A stretch of DNA of 64,000 nucleotides from Occultella kanbiaonis (GTDB lineage: Bacteria > Actinomycetota > Actinomycetes > Actinomycetales > Beutenbergiaceae): positions 3,410,001 through 3,474,000 of the forward strand of contig NZ_CP046175.1 of NCBI RefSeq assembly GCF_009708215.1. The letters run 5' to 3'. The position numbers and the translations under genes were made by a program. This document shows, in pieces, positions 25,554 through 34,380 of the stretch; positions within the stretch are counted from its first letter, which is position 1; the number at the start of each line of letters is the position of its first letter. Under the pieces are notes generated by a model that saw only the letters and a list, made by a program, of their open reading frames with translations, made no database searches and had not been told where the DNA came from.

Positions 25554-26741
25554 ATGCCCACCTCCCCCGACGACGTCGTCATCGTGGGTGCCGCGCGCAC
25601 CCCGTACGGCCGGATCAACGGCGGCCTCGCGAGCCTGCCCGGCACCGCGCTCGGCGCGCACGCCATCGCCGCGGCCCTGGCCGCGGCCGACATCCCGGGC
25701 GTGGACGTCGAGGTGGTGGTGCTCGGCCAGGTGCTGCAGGCCGGCGCCGGTCAGAACCCGGCCCGCCAGGCGGCCCTCGCGGCCGGCATCGCACCGAGTG
25801 CGCACGCCATAGCGTTGAACAAGGTCTGCCTGTCCGGGCTCACCGCCGTGATCGACGCGGCCCGGCTGATCCGCACCGGGGAGGCAGCCGTGGTCGTTGC
25901 CGGCGGCATGGAGTCGATGTCGCAGGCGCCACACCTGCTCACCGGAACGCGCGCCGGTTGGGTGTACGGCGACCGGACCGCCCTGGACCACCTCGCCTAC
26001 GACGGCCTCACGGACGCCGTCGACGGGGACGCCATGGGCGCGCTGACCGAGCGCGGCAACGCCGCACTCGCGCTGACCAGGGCCGAGCAGGACGCCGTCG
26101 CGGCACGCTCGCACCGACTCGCCGCGGCGGCCCGAGACGACGGCGTGCTCGCCGCCGAGATCGCCCCGGTCACGGTGCGCTCTCGCAAGGGGGACGTGGT
26201 CGTGGCTGAGGACGAGGGCGTACGCCCGGACACCACCGCGGAGACCCTGGCCGGGCTGCGGCCGGCCTTCGCCGCCGACGGCACCATCACCGCCGGCAAC
26301 TCCTCCCAGCTCTCCGACGGCGCCGCCGCGGTGGTGCTGACCTCCCGCGCCGAGGCGCAGCGGCGTGGTGCACCGGTGCTCGCCGCCGTGGACGCGGCCG
26401 GTCAGGTGGCCGGCCCGGACAACTCGCTGCACTCACAGCCGGCCCGTGCGATCGCTGCGGCGCTGACCCGGGCCGGGTGGACCACCGCCGATCTGGACCT
26501 GGTCGAGATCAACGAGGCGTTCGCGGCCGTGGTGTGCCGTTCGCAGGTTGAGCTCGGCGTCGACCCCGAGCGGGTCAACATCCACGGTGGGGCGATCGCC
26601 CTCGGGCACCCGATCGGATCCTCCGGCGCGCGACTGGTGGTGCACGCCGCCCACGAGCTGGCCCGTCGCGGCGGCGGACGGGCCGCCGTCGGGCTCTGCG
26701 GCGGAGGTGGCCAGGGCGAGGCTCTGCTGCTGCGTGCCTGA
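25554..26741 (+). CDS. Acetyl-CoA C-acetyltransferase (thiolase)
   Basis: A 395-residue thiolase that cleaves acetoacetyl-CoA to two acetyl-CoA, or runs the reverse condensation. The nucleophile is Cys92 in ALNKVCLSGL. His and Cys of the second active-site pair lie in GHPIGSSGARL and GLCGGGGQGEAL, and the substrate loop GGMESMSQAPHLL is present. ATG at 25554 follows GAAGGAG; a longer version from 25515 lacks a ribosome-binding site. Divergent transcription from the importer/3-hydroxybutyrate operon across a shared palindrome suggests coregulation, completing a 3-hydroxybutyrate to acetyl-CoA route. Confidence 0.92.
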   Translation: MPTSPDDVVIVGAARTPYGRINGGLASLPGTALGAHAIAAALAAADIPGVDVEVVVLGQVLQAGAGQNPARQAALAAGIAPSAHAIALNKVCLSGLTAVIDAARLIRTGEAAVVVAGGMESMSQAPHLLTGTRAGWVYGDRTALDHLAYDGLTDAVDGDAMGALTERGNAALALTRAEQDAVAARSHRLAAAARDDGVLAAEIAPVTVRSRKGDVVVAEDEGVRPDTTAETLAGLRPAFAADGTITAGNSSQLSDGAAAVVLTSRAEAQRRGAPVLAAVDAAGQVAGPDNSLHSQPARAIAAALTRAGWTTADLDLVEINEAFAAVVCRSQVELGVDPERVNIHGGAIALGHPIGSSGARLVVHAAHELARRGGGRAAVGLCGGGGQGEALLLRA

Positions 26742-26793
26742 CCCTCCTCCACCCGAGACCTCATCAGCGGCCCGAACGTTAGGCTCACCGACC

Positions 26794-27435
26794 ATGAGCC
26801 TGCTCGATCGCGCCCTCCGGGTGGCCGGGACCGTCGCCCGTGACCTGTTCCGCTACAGCGGCCGGAACTCCGGCTCCCGCCCCTCGGATGGCCGGTCCAA
26901 GTCCAGGCCGGGCTCGGGCGGCCGGGGACCGTCGGGCTCCGATGCGGGGCCGCCCTCGTCGGAATCCGGCACCGGCCGGCCCTCGTCCGGCGGTGGCGCC
27001 CAGCGGACCGAGCACCCGCGCACGACCCGCGAGTTCGAGCTCGGCCGAGGCCTACCCCCTCTGACCTACTCCCCCAGCGACGACGGCGACGCCGATCCCG
27101 GCGAGGTCGTCTGGGCCTGGGTGCCCTACGACGAGAACGACGGCCGGGGCAAGGACCGCCCGGTCCTGATCATGGCCCGGCACAACAAGGGCTTCCTCGG
27201 CCTCCAGTTGACGTCGAAGGACCACGACCGGGACGCCGAGGACGAGGCCCGCTGGGGCCGGCGCTGGTTGGACATCGGTTCGGGCGACTGGGACTCCCAG
27301 GGTCGCCCCTCCGAGGTCCGCCTGGACCGGGTGCTGTACCTGCCCGCGGATGCCGTGCGGCGCGAGGGCGCCGCGGTCGATCGGCGCACGTACGACCAGG
27401 TGAGTGACGCGCTCCACGTTCTCCATGGCCGCTGA
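26794..27435 (+). CDS. PemK/MazF-like domain protein with low-complexity N-terminal half
   Basis: A 213-residue protein. Residues 1-20 are helical and basic; residues 25-85 are rich in Gly, Ser, Pro and Arg and probably disordered. From about residue 100 (PGEVVWAWVPYDENDGRGKDRPVLIMARHNKGFLGLQLTSKDH) it has the MazF/PemK-like barrel. No small antitoxin gene is adjacent. Such stand-alone forms next to rpsT are common and conserved in this group, so it may be a housekeeping RNA-binding protein rather than a toxin. ATG at 26794 gives MSLLDRALRVAG; longer frames overlap the thiolase. Confidence 0.78.
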   Translation: MSLLDRALRVAGTVARDLFRYSGRNSGSRPSDGRSKSRPGSGGRGPSGSDAGPPSSESGTGRPSSGGGAQRTEHPRTTREFELGRGLPPLTYSPSDDGDADPGEVVWAWVPYDENDGRGKDRPVLIMARHNKGFLGLQLTSKDHDRDAEDEARWGRRWLDIGSGDWDSQGRPSEVRLDRVLYLPADAVRREGAAVDRRTYDQVSDALHVLHGR

Positions 27436-27592
27436 TCAGCCATTTCCGTGTAAACTTGCTCGTTGAGTCTGCGGCCACCCACGGCATGCGATTCACCTCT
27501 GACCGTCGCAGGTATCCCCACGCCTCAGTCCCGGTCAGGCCAGAGCCCTCACCGACGTCAGATCGCGCGAGCGAATACACAAGAGAGTCCAC

Positions 27593-27853
27593 GTGGCAAA
27601 CATCAAGTCCCAGATCAAGCGGATCGGCACCAACGAGAAGGCGCGCCTTCGCAACAAGGCCGTGAAGTCCGAGCTCAAGACGCACGTGCGTCGAGTTCGT
27701 GAGGCCGTCGACGCAGGCGACAAGGAGGCGGCCGGCGACGCGCTGAAGAACGCCTCCCGCAAGCTCGACAAGGCCGTCAGCAAGGGTGTCATCCACCAGA
27801 ACCAGGCCGCGAACCGCAAGTCGTCCCTGGCGAAGCAGGTCGCGGCTCTCTGA
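27593..27853 (+). CDS. rpsT: 30S ribosomal protein bS20
   Basis: An 86-residue basic helical protein of the small ribosomal subunit. [31 protein letters not shown] and the C-terminal [23 protein letters not shown] are diagnostic. The start codon is GTG. The 157-bp upstream gap is relatively AT-rich for this genome and contains TAAACT (27451-27456), a plausible -10 box without a good -35 partner. A strong terminator follows at 27887. Confidence 0.97.
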   Translation: MANIKSQIKRIGTNEKARLRNKAVKSELKTHVRRVREAVDAGDKEAAGDALKNASRKLDKAVSKGVIHQNQAANRKSSLAKQVAAL

Positions 27854-27886
27854 GTCGCACCGCCCGCAACGCGGGCGACAACGCCC

Positions 27887-27922
27887 GACGGCGCCACTCC
27901 CCTCCCGGGGTGTGGCGCCGTC
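27887..27922. terminator. Terminator hairpin after rpsT
   Basis: GACGGCGCCAC (27887-27897) and GTGGCGCCGTC (27912-27922) form a perfect 11-bp stem with a 14-base loop, 33 bp after the rpsT stop. The mannosyltransferase gene converges from the right and ends at 27988, so the hairpin can serve both genes. Confidence 0.8.
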
Positions 27923-27987
27923 AGTCGTTGGGCCGGGTGCCGCGAGCCCACGCCGATCGTGCCCGGCGCTCGCCGTGGGCGTCCCGG

Positions 27988-29112
27988 TCAGGCGGGCTGC
28001 AGCTCGCGCGCGTGGATGACGTCCTCGTAGTGTCCGAGCAGGGCGTCGCCCAGCGCCGTCCAGGACCGCGGCAGTACGTCACGTCGTCCGGCCTCGCCCA
28101 TCCGGGCTCGCAGGCCCGGATCGGCGGCGAGCCGCGCGACCGCGTCGGCGATCGCGCGATCGTCGTCCGGCCGCACGAGGAAGCCGGTGTGGCCGTGCTT
28201 GACGATGTCCTTCGGCCCCCCGCTCGCGGGCGCCACGACGGGTAGGCCCGCGGCCGCCGCCTCCTGCAGGGTCTGCCCGAACGTCTCCTGGGTGCCGGCG
28301 TGCACGAACACGTCCATCGCGGCGTACGCGTTTGCGAGCTCGGCGCCGTCGAGGCGGCCGAGCAGCACCGCGTCGGTGCCGGCGAGCGCGCGCTCGACCA
28401 GCGGACGGCTCGGCCCGTCGCCGACCAGGACGAGCCGGACACCGGGCGTCCGAGCCGCGGCGGCAAGTCGCTCCACCTGCTTCTCCGGGGCCAGCCGACC
28501 CACGTAGCCGACGAGCACCTGGCCCTGCGGCGCGAGCCGGTCGCGCAGCGCCCTGACCTCGGCGAGGTTGCGACGGTTCGGGTGATAATTCCGGGCATCC
28601 ACGCCACGCCCCCACCAACGGGTGCGCTCGACCCCGGCCGCAGCCAGGTCGGCAAGCGTGTCACTCGACGGCGCGAGCGTCAGGTCGGCCGTGTTGTGCA
28701 CGCGGCGAAGCCACCGCCAGGCGGCCGGGGCGGTCAGCGACAGCCCGTATCGGCGGGTGTAGCCGGCCACGTCGGTCTGGAACACCGCGACGCTGGGGAT
28801 GCCCTGGCGCTTGGCCAGGGTCAGCGCCTGGGCGCCGATCCCGAACGGGGCCGCGGCGTGCAGCACGTCCGGGGCCAGGTCGATGACGGCCTTGACCAGG
28901 CGTCGGTTCGGCACGGCCGCCCGGAACCCCTGGAAGTCCACGCCCGCGCACTCGCGAACCTGGAACCCGGAATAGCTGGAGGGTGCGGGGCCGGGACAGA
29001 CGACCACCGCCTGGTGGCCGCGAGCAGCCAGATGATCCAGCACCCGTAGGACGCTGGTCGTGACGCCGTTCACGCTCGGCAGGAAGGACTCCGTGACCAC
29101 TGCGACTCTCAC
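27988..29112 (-). CDS. mgtA: GT4 glycosyltransferase, MgtA-type GDP-mannose alpha-mannosyltransferase
   Basis: A 374-residue GT-B glycosyltransferase of family 4. The N-terminus MRVAVVTESFLPSVNGVTTS, the acceptor-domain AVFQTDVAGYTRRYGL, the donor-site VGYVGRLAPEKQVERL and VFVHAGTQETFGQTLQEAAAAGLPVVAP closely follow the mycobacterial and corynebacterial MgtA protein. That enzyme mannosylates a glucuronic-acid glycolipid or early lipoglycan acceptor at the inner membrane face. The acceptor in this organism is unknown. GTG at 29112 is used; an upstream extension in the same frame is low complexity. Monocistronic. Confidence 0.85.
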   Translation of the reverse strand: MRVAVVTESFLPSVNGVTTSVLRVLDHLAARGHQAVVVCPGPAPSSYSGFQVRECAGVDFQGFRAAVPNRRLVKAVIDLAPDVLHAAAPFGIGAQALTLAKRQGIPSVAVFQTDVAGYTRRYGLSLTAPAAWRWLRRVHNTADLTLAPSSDTLADLAAAGVERTRWWGRGVDARNYHPNRRNLAEVRALRDRLAPQGQVLVGYVGRLAPEKQVERLAAAARTPGVRLVLVGDGPSRPLVERALAGTDAVLLGRLDGAELANAYAAMDVFVHAGTQETFGQTLQEAAAAGLPVVAPASGGPKDIVKHGHTGFLVRPDDDRAIADAVARLAADPGLRARMGEAGRRDVLPRSWTALGDALLGHYEDVIHARELQPA

Positions 29113-29287
29113 GACTTCCACGGTCCACGGCACGGGTGACGATCGTCCCAAGACGCCACGGCCGGAAGGTGACGAGCAGGTGGCGGATCGGAGTCTCGGT
29201 CGAAGGGTCGTGGCCGCCGCGTCAGGCGTGGTTGACCGTGCGTCGCCACGGATCGCGGTCCGCTCGCCGGCCACGTGGCGACGGTGC

Positions 29288-30259
29288 TCAGAGGCCGTGC
29301 TCCACGGCGGCCGCCCACCCGTCAGGGTCGTCTCCGGGTGGCACGGCACCCAGGCCCAGCCAGAGGATGAACGCCTCGAGCCACCCCTCCTCGCGCTTCG
29401 TGAGCACGCCGCGCGAGCGGTAGCCGGCCAGGAAGTGTGCCCGTGCTTCGGGAGTCGTGGGGCGCCAGCTCCGGAACCGGGTGGCCAGGTTGACGACCGC
29501 GCGCGCCACGTCGTAGACGCGGTGGTCCACGGTCATCTCGTCGAAGTCCAGGATCGCGACCACACGCCGGCCGGACATCAGGATGTTCGTGCCGCGGTAG
29601 TCGCTGTGGATGAGGTGTGGCGCCGTGTCGATGTCGGGAAGCTCCGCGAGCAGCTGAGCCAGCCGTGCGCCGGCACGCGGCGCCCGTTCGGACCTGGCTG
29701 CGTCGACCCCGGTCAGGAGCCGGCGGCGCAAATCGGGGTCCGGGACGCTCCGGTTGATCGTGGCCCCTGCCGTGGGCAGGTCTGCGGCGGCCGCGTGCAG
29801 GTGCGCGAGCGCGGCCCCGGCGGCTCGCACGGCCACGGCATCGGAGGTGTCGAGGAGGGCGCCCTCGACCAGCGGCTGCACCACCACGGACAGCGGCCGG
29901 TCGGTGTGGTCCACGACGCGCCGCGCGCCGCCGATCGACGGCAGCGGCGCGGCCACGGGCAGGCCGGCCGCGTCGAGGTCACCGAGGACATCGGCGATCG
30001 CGGCGAGACGCTCGAACGCGGACGCTCTCGAGCCGACCTTGACCACCAGCCGGCTCGTGTCGGTGCGCACCCACGCGATCGCGTTGTGGTCGCTGATCAG
30101 GACGCGTTCGCAGTCCACGACGGACACGCCCCACTCCCGGCCGAGGACGCTCGTCAGCCAGCCGGTCGCCTCGTCGACGTCGGTGAAGCCGAAGCGGGTC
30201 CGCAGGGCATCGGGCGGATGGTCGCGTTCCCACAACATGGACAGTCCGGACGGAAACAT
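29288..30259 (-). CDS. Aminoglycoside phosphotransferase-fold (APH) kinase
   Basis: A 323-residue kinase-like protein. The small lobe includes AWVRTDTSRLVVKVG with the ATP-binding Lys. The catalytic loop is HSDYRGTNIL and the metal-binding motif is ILDFDEM. The APH fold phosphorylates small molecules (antibiotics, sugars, choline, homoserine); no substrate can be assigned. ATG at 30259 gives MFPSGLSMLWERDHPP; the open frame continues upstream into an unrelated GC-rich gap. The 175 bp between this gene and mgtA and the 200 bp upstream (30260-30461) hold no feature that I can support. Confidence 0.82.
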   Translation of the reverse strand: MFPSGLSMLWERDHPPDALRTRFGFTDVDEATGWLTSVLGREWGVSVVDCERVLISDHNAIAWVRTDTSRLVVKVGSRASAFERLAAIADVLGDLDAAGLPVAAPLPSIGGARRVVDHTDRPLSVVVQPLVEGALLDTSDAVAVRAAGAALAHLHAAAADLPTAGATINRSVPDPDLRRRLLTGVDAARSERAPRAGARLAQLLAELPDIDTAPHLIHSDYRGTNILMSGRRVVAILDFDEMTVDHRVYDVARAVVNLATRFRSWRPTTPEARAHFLAGYRSRGVLTKREEGWLEAFILWLGLGAVPPGDDPDGWAAAVEHGL

Positions 30260-30461
30260 TGCCGCATCGTAGGCAGGTCGGCGCGCCGATGCCGACCCAG
30301 CGCGCCGCGCACGACGCGTTCGGCCCGACAGCCCCGACAGTGCCAAGCCGGCAACCACTTCAGCACTCTCGAGACGGCGTTCCGATGCCGCAGCCCACCG
30401 GAGTGCCGCGCCGCCAGGTGGATCCGTCACTCCAGCACTCCCGGGCGGGCGGGTTACGACG

Positions 30462-31565
30462 TCAGTGCCCGCGTGCCGCCGCCACGCGCAGGACGGCCCG
30501 CTCGACGGAGAACTGCGCGTCCCGGCCCTCACCCTTGACCTCGGCGTCGGCGTCGGCCACGGCGGTGATCGCCGTGGCGAGGCCTTCGGGGGTCCAGCCG
30601 CTCAGTTCCCGGCGGGCCCGGTCCACCTGCCACGGGGCGAGGCCGAGGTCCGCGGCACTGGCCCCGCCACGGCCGCGCATCGCGGCGACCTTGGCGAGGG
30701 TGCGGAGCTTGACCGCCAGGGCCGCGACCAGGGGAACCGGGTCGACCCCGGTCTCCAGCGCGTGCCGCAGGAGGGTGACGGCCTCGGCGCTGTGCCCGGC
30801 GATCGCAGTGTCGGCCACTCGGAACCCGGTGGCCTCGACGCGACCGCCGTAGTACTGCTGGACCACGTCCGGGGTGATGGTCGTGGTGGTGTCCGCGATG
30901 AGCTGCTGGCAGGCGGACGCCAGCTCGCGCAGGTCGGAGCCGAGTGCCTCGACGAGGGCCTGGACGGCGGTGTTCGTCGCCTTGCGCCCCGCGGTCCGGA
31001 ACTCCGCGGCCGCGAATGCGACCTTGTCCGCGTCCCTCTTGATCACCTCGCAGGTGACGACCGGGTAGCCGGCCTTGGCGATCGCATCCAGCAGCTTCTT
31101 GCCGCGGACGCCTTTCTCGTGACGCAGCACCAGCGTGACGTCGGTGACCTCGGTGCCGGCCGTGCCGACGAACGTGAGGGCGTCGTCGAGGAACGCATCG
31201 GACATCGCCTCGACGCCGTTCACGACGATGTGCCGGTGCTCCCCGAACAGTGACGGGCTGGCGATGGTCTCGAGCTGGCCGCGCTCGTAGGTGGCGGCCT
31301 CCAGGACGGTCTGCTCGTAGTCGCCTCCGTACTCGCGCACGAGCGACGCGACGCGAGCGACGGCACGGTCGGCCAGGACCGTCTCCTGGCCGCGCACCAG
31401 CACCACGGGGGCCAGGGGCACGTCCTGCCAGGTGGGGCCGGATGCGGAACTGGGGCGACGACGAGCGGGAGGCACGGACCCAGCCTGCCACGAGGGCCGG
31501 ACACGCACCGAACGCCGGCGACGGACCAGCACCGTCCCGTCCGGGCTCAAGGGCTCTGGGCTCAT
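30462..31565 (-). CDS. holA: DNA polymerase III subunit delta
   Basis: The clamp-loader delta subunit, which opens the beta clamp. From about residue 50 the sequence follows HolA: APVVLVRGQETVLADRAVARV, ASPSLFGEHRHIVVNGVEAM, LRELASACQQLIADT and the C-terminal helical collar ending with FSVERAVLRVAAA. The ATG at 31565 overlaps the comEC stop by 4 bp and gives 367 residues, with a basic, probably disordered N-terminal extension of about 45 residues compared with the usual 320-340. A later start is possible but no ribosome-binding site distinguishes one. The comEC-holA-rpsT neighbourhood is typical of actinobacteria. Confidence 0.88.
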   Translation of the reverse strand: MSPEPLSPDGTVLVRRRRSVRVRPSWQAGSVPPARRRPSSASGPTWQDVPLAPVVLVRGQETVLADRAVARVASLVREYGGDYEQTVLEAATYERGQLETIASPSLFGEHRHIVVNGVEAMSDAFLDDALTFVGTAGTEVTDVTLVLRHEKGVRGKKLLDAIAKAGYPVVTCEVIKRDADKVAFAAAEFRTAGRKATNTAVQALVEALGSDLRELASACQQLIADTTTTITPDVVQQYYGGRVEATGFRVADTAIAGHSAEAVTLLRHALETGVDPVPLVAALAVKLRTLAKVAAMRGRGGASAADLGLAPWQVDRARRELSGWTPEGLATAITAVADADAEVKGEGRDAQFSVERAVLRVAAARGH

Positions 31566-33064
31566 TGGCGCCGGGTGGCGCGCCCGCGCAGCTGCCGGAC
31601 GAGCATGCCGAGTACGGCGAGCGCGGAGGCCGTGAGCACCGCGAGCAGGAGCGCTCCGCCCAGCCCACCCGGCCAGGGCACCGTGGCCAGCGGAAGGGCC
31701 GCCGTCGAGGTTGCGACGGCAGCGATCCAGGCGGTGCACCAGCCCGCCCAGGACGCGAGCACGGCGGCGAGGGCCGGGCTCAGCGGCGCGATCAGGGTGG
31801 CCAACACGCCGAGCACGGTGGCCGGCGGGACTGCCGGCGCCGCCAGCAGGTTCGCCGGGACCGCATACATGGCCACGCCGGGCTGCAGGAGCACGATGAT
31901 CGGGGCGCAGGCCGCCTGGGCGGCCAGGGGGACCGCGACGCCCAGGGCGAGCGGCCTTGGCAGATACCGGCCGAGCACGCGCGCGATCGGGCCGGCTCCG
32001 AGCAACAGCCCGGCGGTGGCCACGGCGGACAGGACGAACCCGTAGGAGCGCGAGATCCACGGGTCGGCGACCAGCAGCGCGAGGATCGCCACCCAGAGCG
32101 CCGGGAGCGCGGCCCGGGGTCGCCGCAGCGCGAGGCCGAGGAGCATCACCGAGCCCATCGTGGCCGCACGCAGAACGCTGCCGCTCGGGTAGACGAGGGC
32201 AACGAACGCGAGCAGCGTCGCCGCTCCGACGCCCACCCGGAGCCACCGCGGTGCCCACCAGACGGCGAGCATCACCGCACCGAGGATGATCGCCACGTGC
32301 GCGCCGGAGACCGCGGTGACGTGGGTGAGCGCGACCGTGCGCAGGTCCTCCTCGAGGGTCGCCGGGAGGGCCCGGACGTCACCCACGGTGATGCCCGGCA
32401 CGAGTCCGCGGGCCTGCGGGGCGAGGCCGGAGCTGGCTGCGACGAGCCCCGCGCGCAGGTCGCTCACCCGGGCCTGCCACCAGGGCGGCCCGCGTTCGGT
32501 CTCGACGGCACCGTCGGCGATCACCAACAGGGCCGCGCTGTCCCCTGGGTCGGTGGCACCGAGCCGGGCATCGGTGCGGACCCGGCCGCCGACGGGTAGG
32601 TCGTCCCAGCCCTCCCCCGCGATGACCAGCACCGGGACCGAGCGGCGGTGCGTGGTTCCGGAGACGTCGGCCGCGACGAGGGTGGCGGGGATCCGCAGTG
32701 TCGCCCCCGACCAGCCCGGGAGCGCCTGCGCCTCCCCGCCGATCACGAGCGTGGCGACGGCGCGCTCTCCTGCGAGCGGCGCCACTGCGGCGGATCGTTC
32801 CGCGACCCGGGGCGCCGCGAGTGCGATGACCGCCGCACCGACGAGGGCACCGAGGGCCAGGGCGGCCAGGACCCGATCCCGGGGCGCGAACCGGTGCCGT
32901 GCCCGGTGCCGGCGTCCGAGCAGGTGCAGGCACACCGCGGTGAGCACGAGCAGGCAGAGCACGACCGCTGTCGCGACGACGGGTGGCACCACCAGCACCA
33001 GCCAGCTACCGGCCCAGGCCAGCGCGGCGGCCGGCAGCAGGCGCAGGTCGAGCGGCGTCCTCAC
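31562..33064 (-). CDS. comEC: ComEC/Rec2-family DNA uptake channel protein (short form)
   Basis: A 500-residue polytopic membrane protein. Residues 1-220 contain two or three helices and a DUF4131-like beta domain (AVATLVIGGEAQALPGWSG). Residues 230-490 hold the competence domain with the conserved LTHVTAVSGAHVAIILGAV and YPSGSVLRAATMGSVMLLGLALRR. The C-terminal metallo-beta-lactamase-like domain found in Bacillus-type ComEC is absent. Its GTG start overlaps the stop of the comEA 3' fragment (GTGA at 33061-33064). Because comEA is now split by the integrated element, comEC has lost its native upstream coupling and promoter, and may depend on the element or be silent. Confidence 0.85.
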   Translation of the reverse strand: MRTPLDLRLLPAAALAWAGSWLVLVVPPVVATAVVLCLLVLTAVCLHLLGRRHRARHRFAPRDRVLAALALGALVGAAVIALAAPRVAERSAAVAPLAGERAVATLVIGGEAQALPGWSGATLRIPATLVAADVSGTTHRRSVPVLVIAGEGWDDLPVGGRVRTDARLGATDPGDSAALLVIADGAVETERGPPWWQARVSDLRAGLVAASSGLAPQARGLVPGITVGDVRALPATLEEDLRTVALTHVTAVSGAHVAIILGAVMLAVWWAPRWLRVGVGAATLLAFVALVYPSGSVLRAATMGSVMLLGLALRRPRAALPALWVAILALLVADPWISRSYGFVLSAVATAGLLLGAGPIARVLGRYLPRPLALGVAVPLAAQAACAPIIVLLQPGVAMYAVPANLLAAPAVPPATVLGVLATLIAPLSPALAAVLASWAGWCTAWIAAVATSTAALPLATVPWPGGLGGALLLAVLTASALAVLGMLVRQLRGRATRRQ

Positions 33065-33192
33065 ACCGTCACCAGGTCGCGCAGCCGATCCATGGTCGCC
33101 GGTCCGATCCCGGAGACGTCATCGAGCTGTTCGACGCTGGTGAAGCCGCCGTTCTCGGTGCGCCAGTCGAGGATCCGCTCGGCGAGAGCGGG
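33061..33192 (-). pseudogene. comEA: comEA, 3' fragment (cut off by the integrated element)
   Basis: The minus strand reads PALAERILDWRTENGGFTS followed by VEQLDDVSGIGPATMDRLRD and a stop at 33061. This is the end of the first and the whole of the second helix-hairpin-helix of ComEA, the DNA receptor of the uptake machinery. No start codon lies in frame within the element sequence to the right. The matching 5' part ends at 44774-44782. Joining the two restores a continuous, canonical ComEA C-terminus (PGIGPAL from one side and AERILDW from the other). Confidence 0.93.
33184..33192. other. Left attachment junction (att site, comEA 3' side)
   Basis: On the minus strand the comEA codons CCC GCT CTC (Pro-Ala-Leu) mark where element sequence (to the right) meets chromosome (to the left). 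Compared with CCT GCG CTG at the other end, the shared bases are CC-GC-CT, so the crossover dinucleotide of the serine integrase lies within these 9 bp. The exact pair cannot be set without an empty site. Confidence 0.75.
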
Positions 33193-33254
33193 GCGTGCTC
33201 CATCATGCTTAAGGGAAGCGCGGCAAAGGGTCGCGCCGACCGAGGAGCAACGAC

Positions 33255-33575
33255 ATGCGCATCATCACGATTGACTGCGAGGAGCCGACCACGGCGCCCG
33301 CCCTGGCCGCCGAGCGAGTCGAGCCGAACAGGTGGAACGGCTGGGCCGTACCGGTAGCAACGCGCGCCGCGCTGGCCGCATTCATCACGGAATGGGCCCA
33401 CGTCGACCCGAACGGGATATGGCGCCCGGCGGGCGTGGTCGAGGAGGGCTCGACGCTCACGTATGACGACGGCGAGCACGATGACCCGGACGTGTGGCAG
33501 GCCGTCGGCGTCGACTCGACGGGCGCGGCACTGTACGCGCTCGACGGCTGGTGCTGGATCGAGGCGGACCGATGA
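33255..33575 (+). CDS. Hypothetical protein (element)
   Basis: A 106-residue acidic protein, first gene inside the left end of the element. It contains several Trp residues (RWNGWAVPV, DVWQAVGVDSTG, LDGWCWIEAD) and no recognisable domain. ATG at 33255 has a good GAGGAG ribosome-binding site. Its stop overlaps the next start (ATGA), so it heads a chain of five coupled genes that ends with the integrase. An early regulatory role is possible but not shown by the sequence. Confidence 0.7.
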   Translation: MRIITIDCEEPTTAPALAAERVEPNRWNGWAVPVATRAALAAFITEWAHVDPNGIWRPAGVVEEGSTLTYDDGEHDDPDVWQAVGVDSTGAALYALDGWCWIEADR

Positions 33576-34378
33576 GCCCGCGCCGAGGATCCTTGCTGGG
33601 CTCAGAGGTCGAGTACGTCGACGCCGACGGCAGGCCCGCTACGGGCACCGCGTGGAGTGAGGGCCCAGCCGCGCGTACCTACTGGGTGCTGCCCGCGAAC
33701 GGGTCGAGCGCGCACGCCGTACAGGGTCACGTGCTCGTCTACGCCCGGCCCAAGGACGCAGGCCTCGAGGCTGTCACCCGCGCCAATGCGACGGCGCCAC
33801 GCTGGGCTGCGCTCGAGCGGGCCGAGGCTCTCTCCGAGCGGATGCTGCGCGACGCACAGGCACGCGCCGAGCGAGCCCGCCAGCACGCCGAGTACCTCGA
33901 GGAGGCGGCCGCCATCGAGACCGCGCGCGAGGAGATGGCGGCGCACTGGGACGCCGAGGCCTACGCACAGTGCGACGCGCTGAGCGATGAGGAGGCGGCC
34001 GACCACACCCGCGCCGACATCGACGCGCGCCGCTGGGCCGCCTACTGGCGAGCCCGCGAGGCAGGCATGGACGAGCGCGCCGCCTACCCGCTGTTCATCG
34101 CCGAGAGCGGGCCCAGCCCTGCCGACATGATGGCGGCCCTGGGCTGGCGCGCCCGCGAGATCCGCGACGGCTGCTGGTGGGTCTACGGGCCCAACTGGGC
34201 CGTCAACCGTGAGCAGATCGAGCACGCCTACGCCCGATGGCTGGAAGGGCTCGACGCTCGCTATGGCGTGGTGCCCGACTACGGCGCCCGCAGGTGGCAG
34301 GCGCGGCGCGACGGCGAGCCCGTCGGCGAGGCTCCGAGCCCGGCGCTCGCCTACCGACTGCTGGCGGAGGTGGCGTGA
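33572..34378 (+). CDS. Hypothetical protein (element) with charged helical centre
   Basis: A 268-residue protein. An N-terminal SH3-like stretch (GSEVEYVDADGRPATGTAWSE) is followed by a long charged helical region (about 70-140, rich in Glu, Arg and Ala; likely coiled coil) and a C-terminal part with WRAREIRDGCWWVYGPNW. No family is recognised. It begins within the stop codon of the preceding gene and its own stop overlaps the next gene, consistent with coupled translation. Its close packing with the FtsK-like gene suggests a shared process. Confidence 0.7.
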   Translation: MSPRRGSLLGSEVEYVDADGRPATGTAWSEGPAARTYWVLPANGSSAHAVQGHVLVYARPKDAGLEAVTRANATAPRWAALERAEALSERMLRDAQARAERARQHAEYLEEAAAIETAREEMAAHWDAEAYAQCDALSDEEAADHTRADIDARRWAAYWRAREAGMDERAAYPLFIAESGPSPADMMAALGWRAREIRDGCWWVYGPNWAVNREQIEHAYARWLEGLDARYGVVPDYGARRWQARRDGEPVGEAPSPALAYRLLAEVA

Positions 34379-34380
34379 CC

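Noticed and set aside
26794-27435. MazEF-type toxin-antitoxin pair
   Set aside because: No small antitoxin gene precedes or follows it; the gene lies between thiolase and rpsT with a long disordered N-terminus, as in stand-alone relatives.
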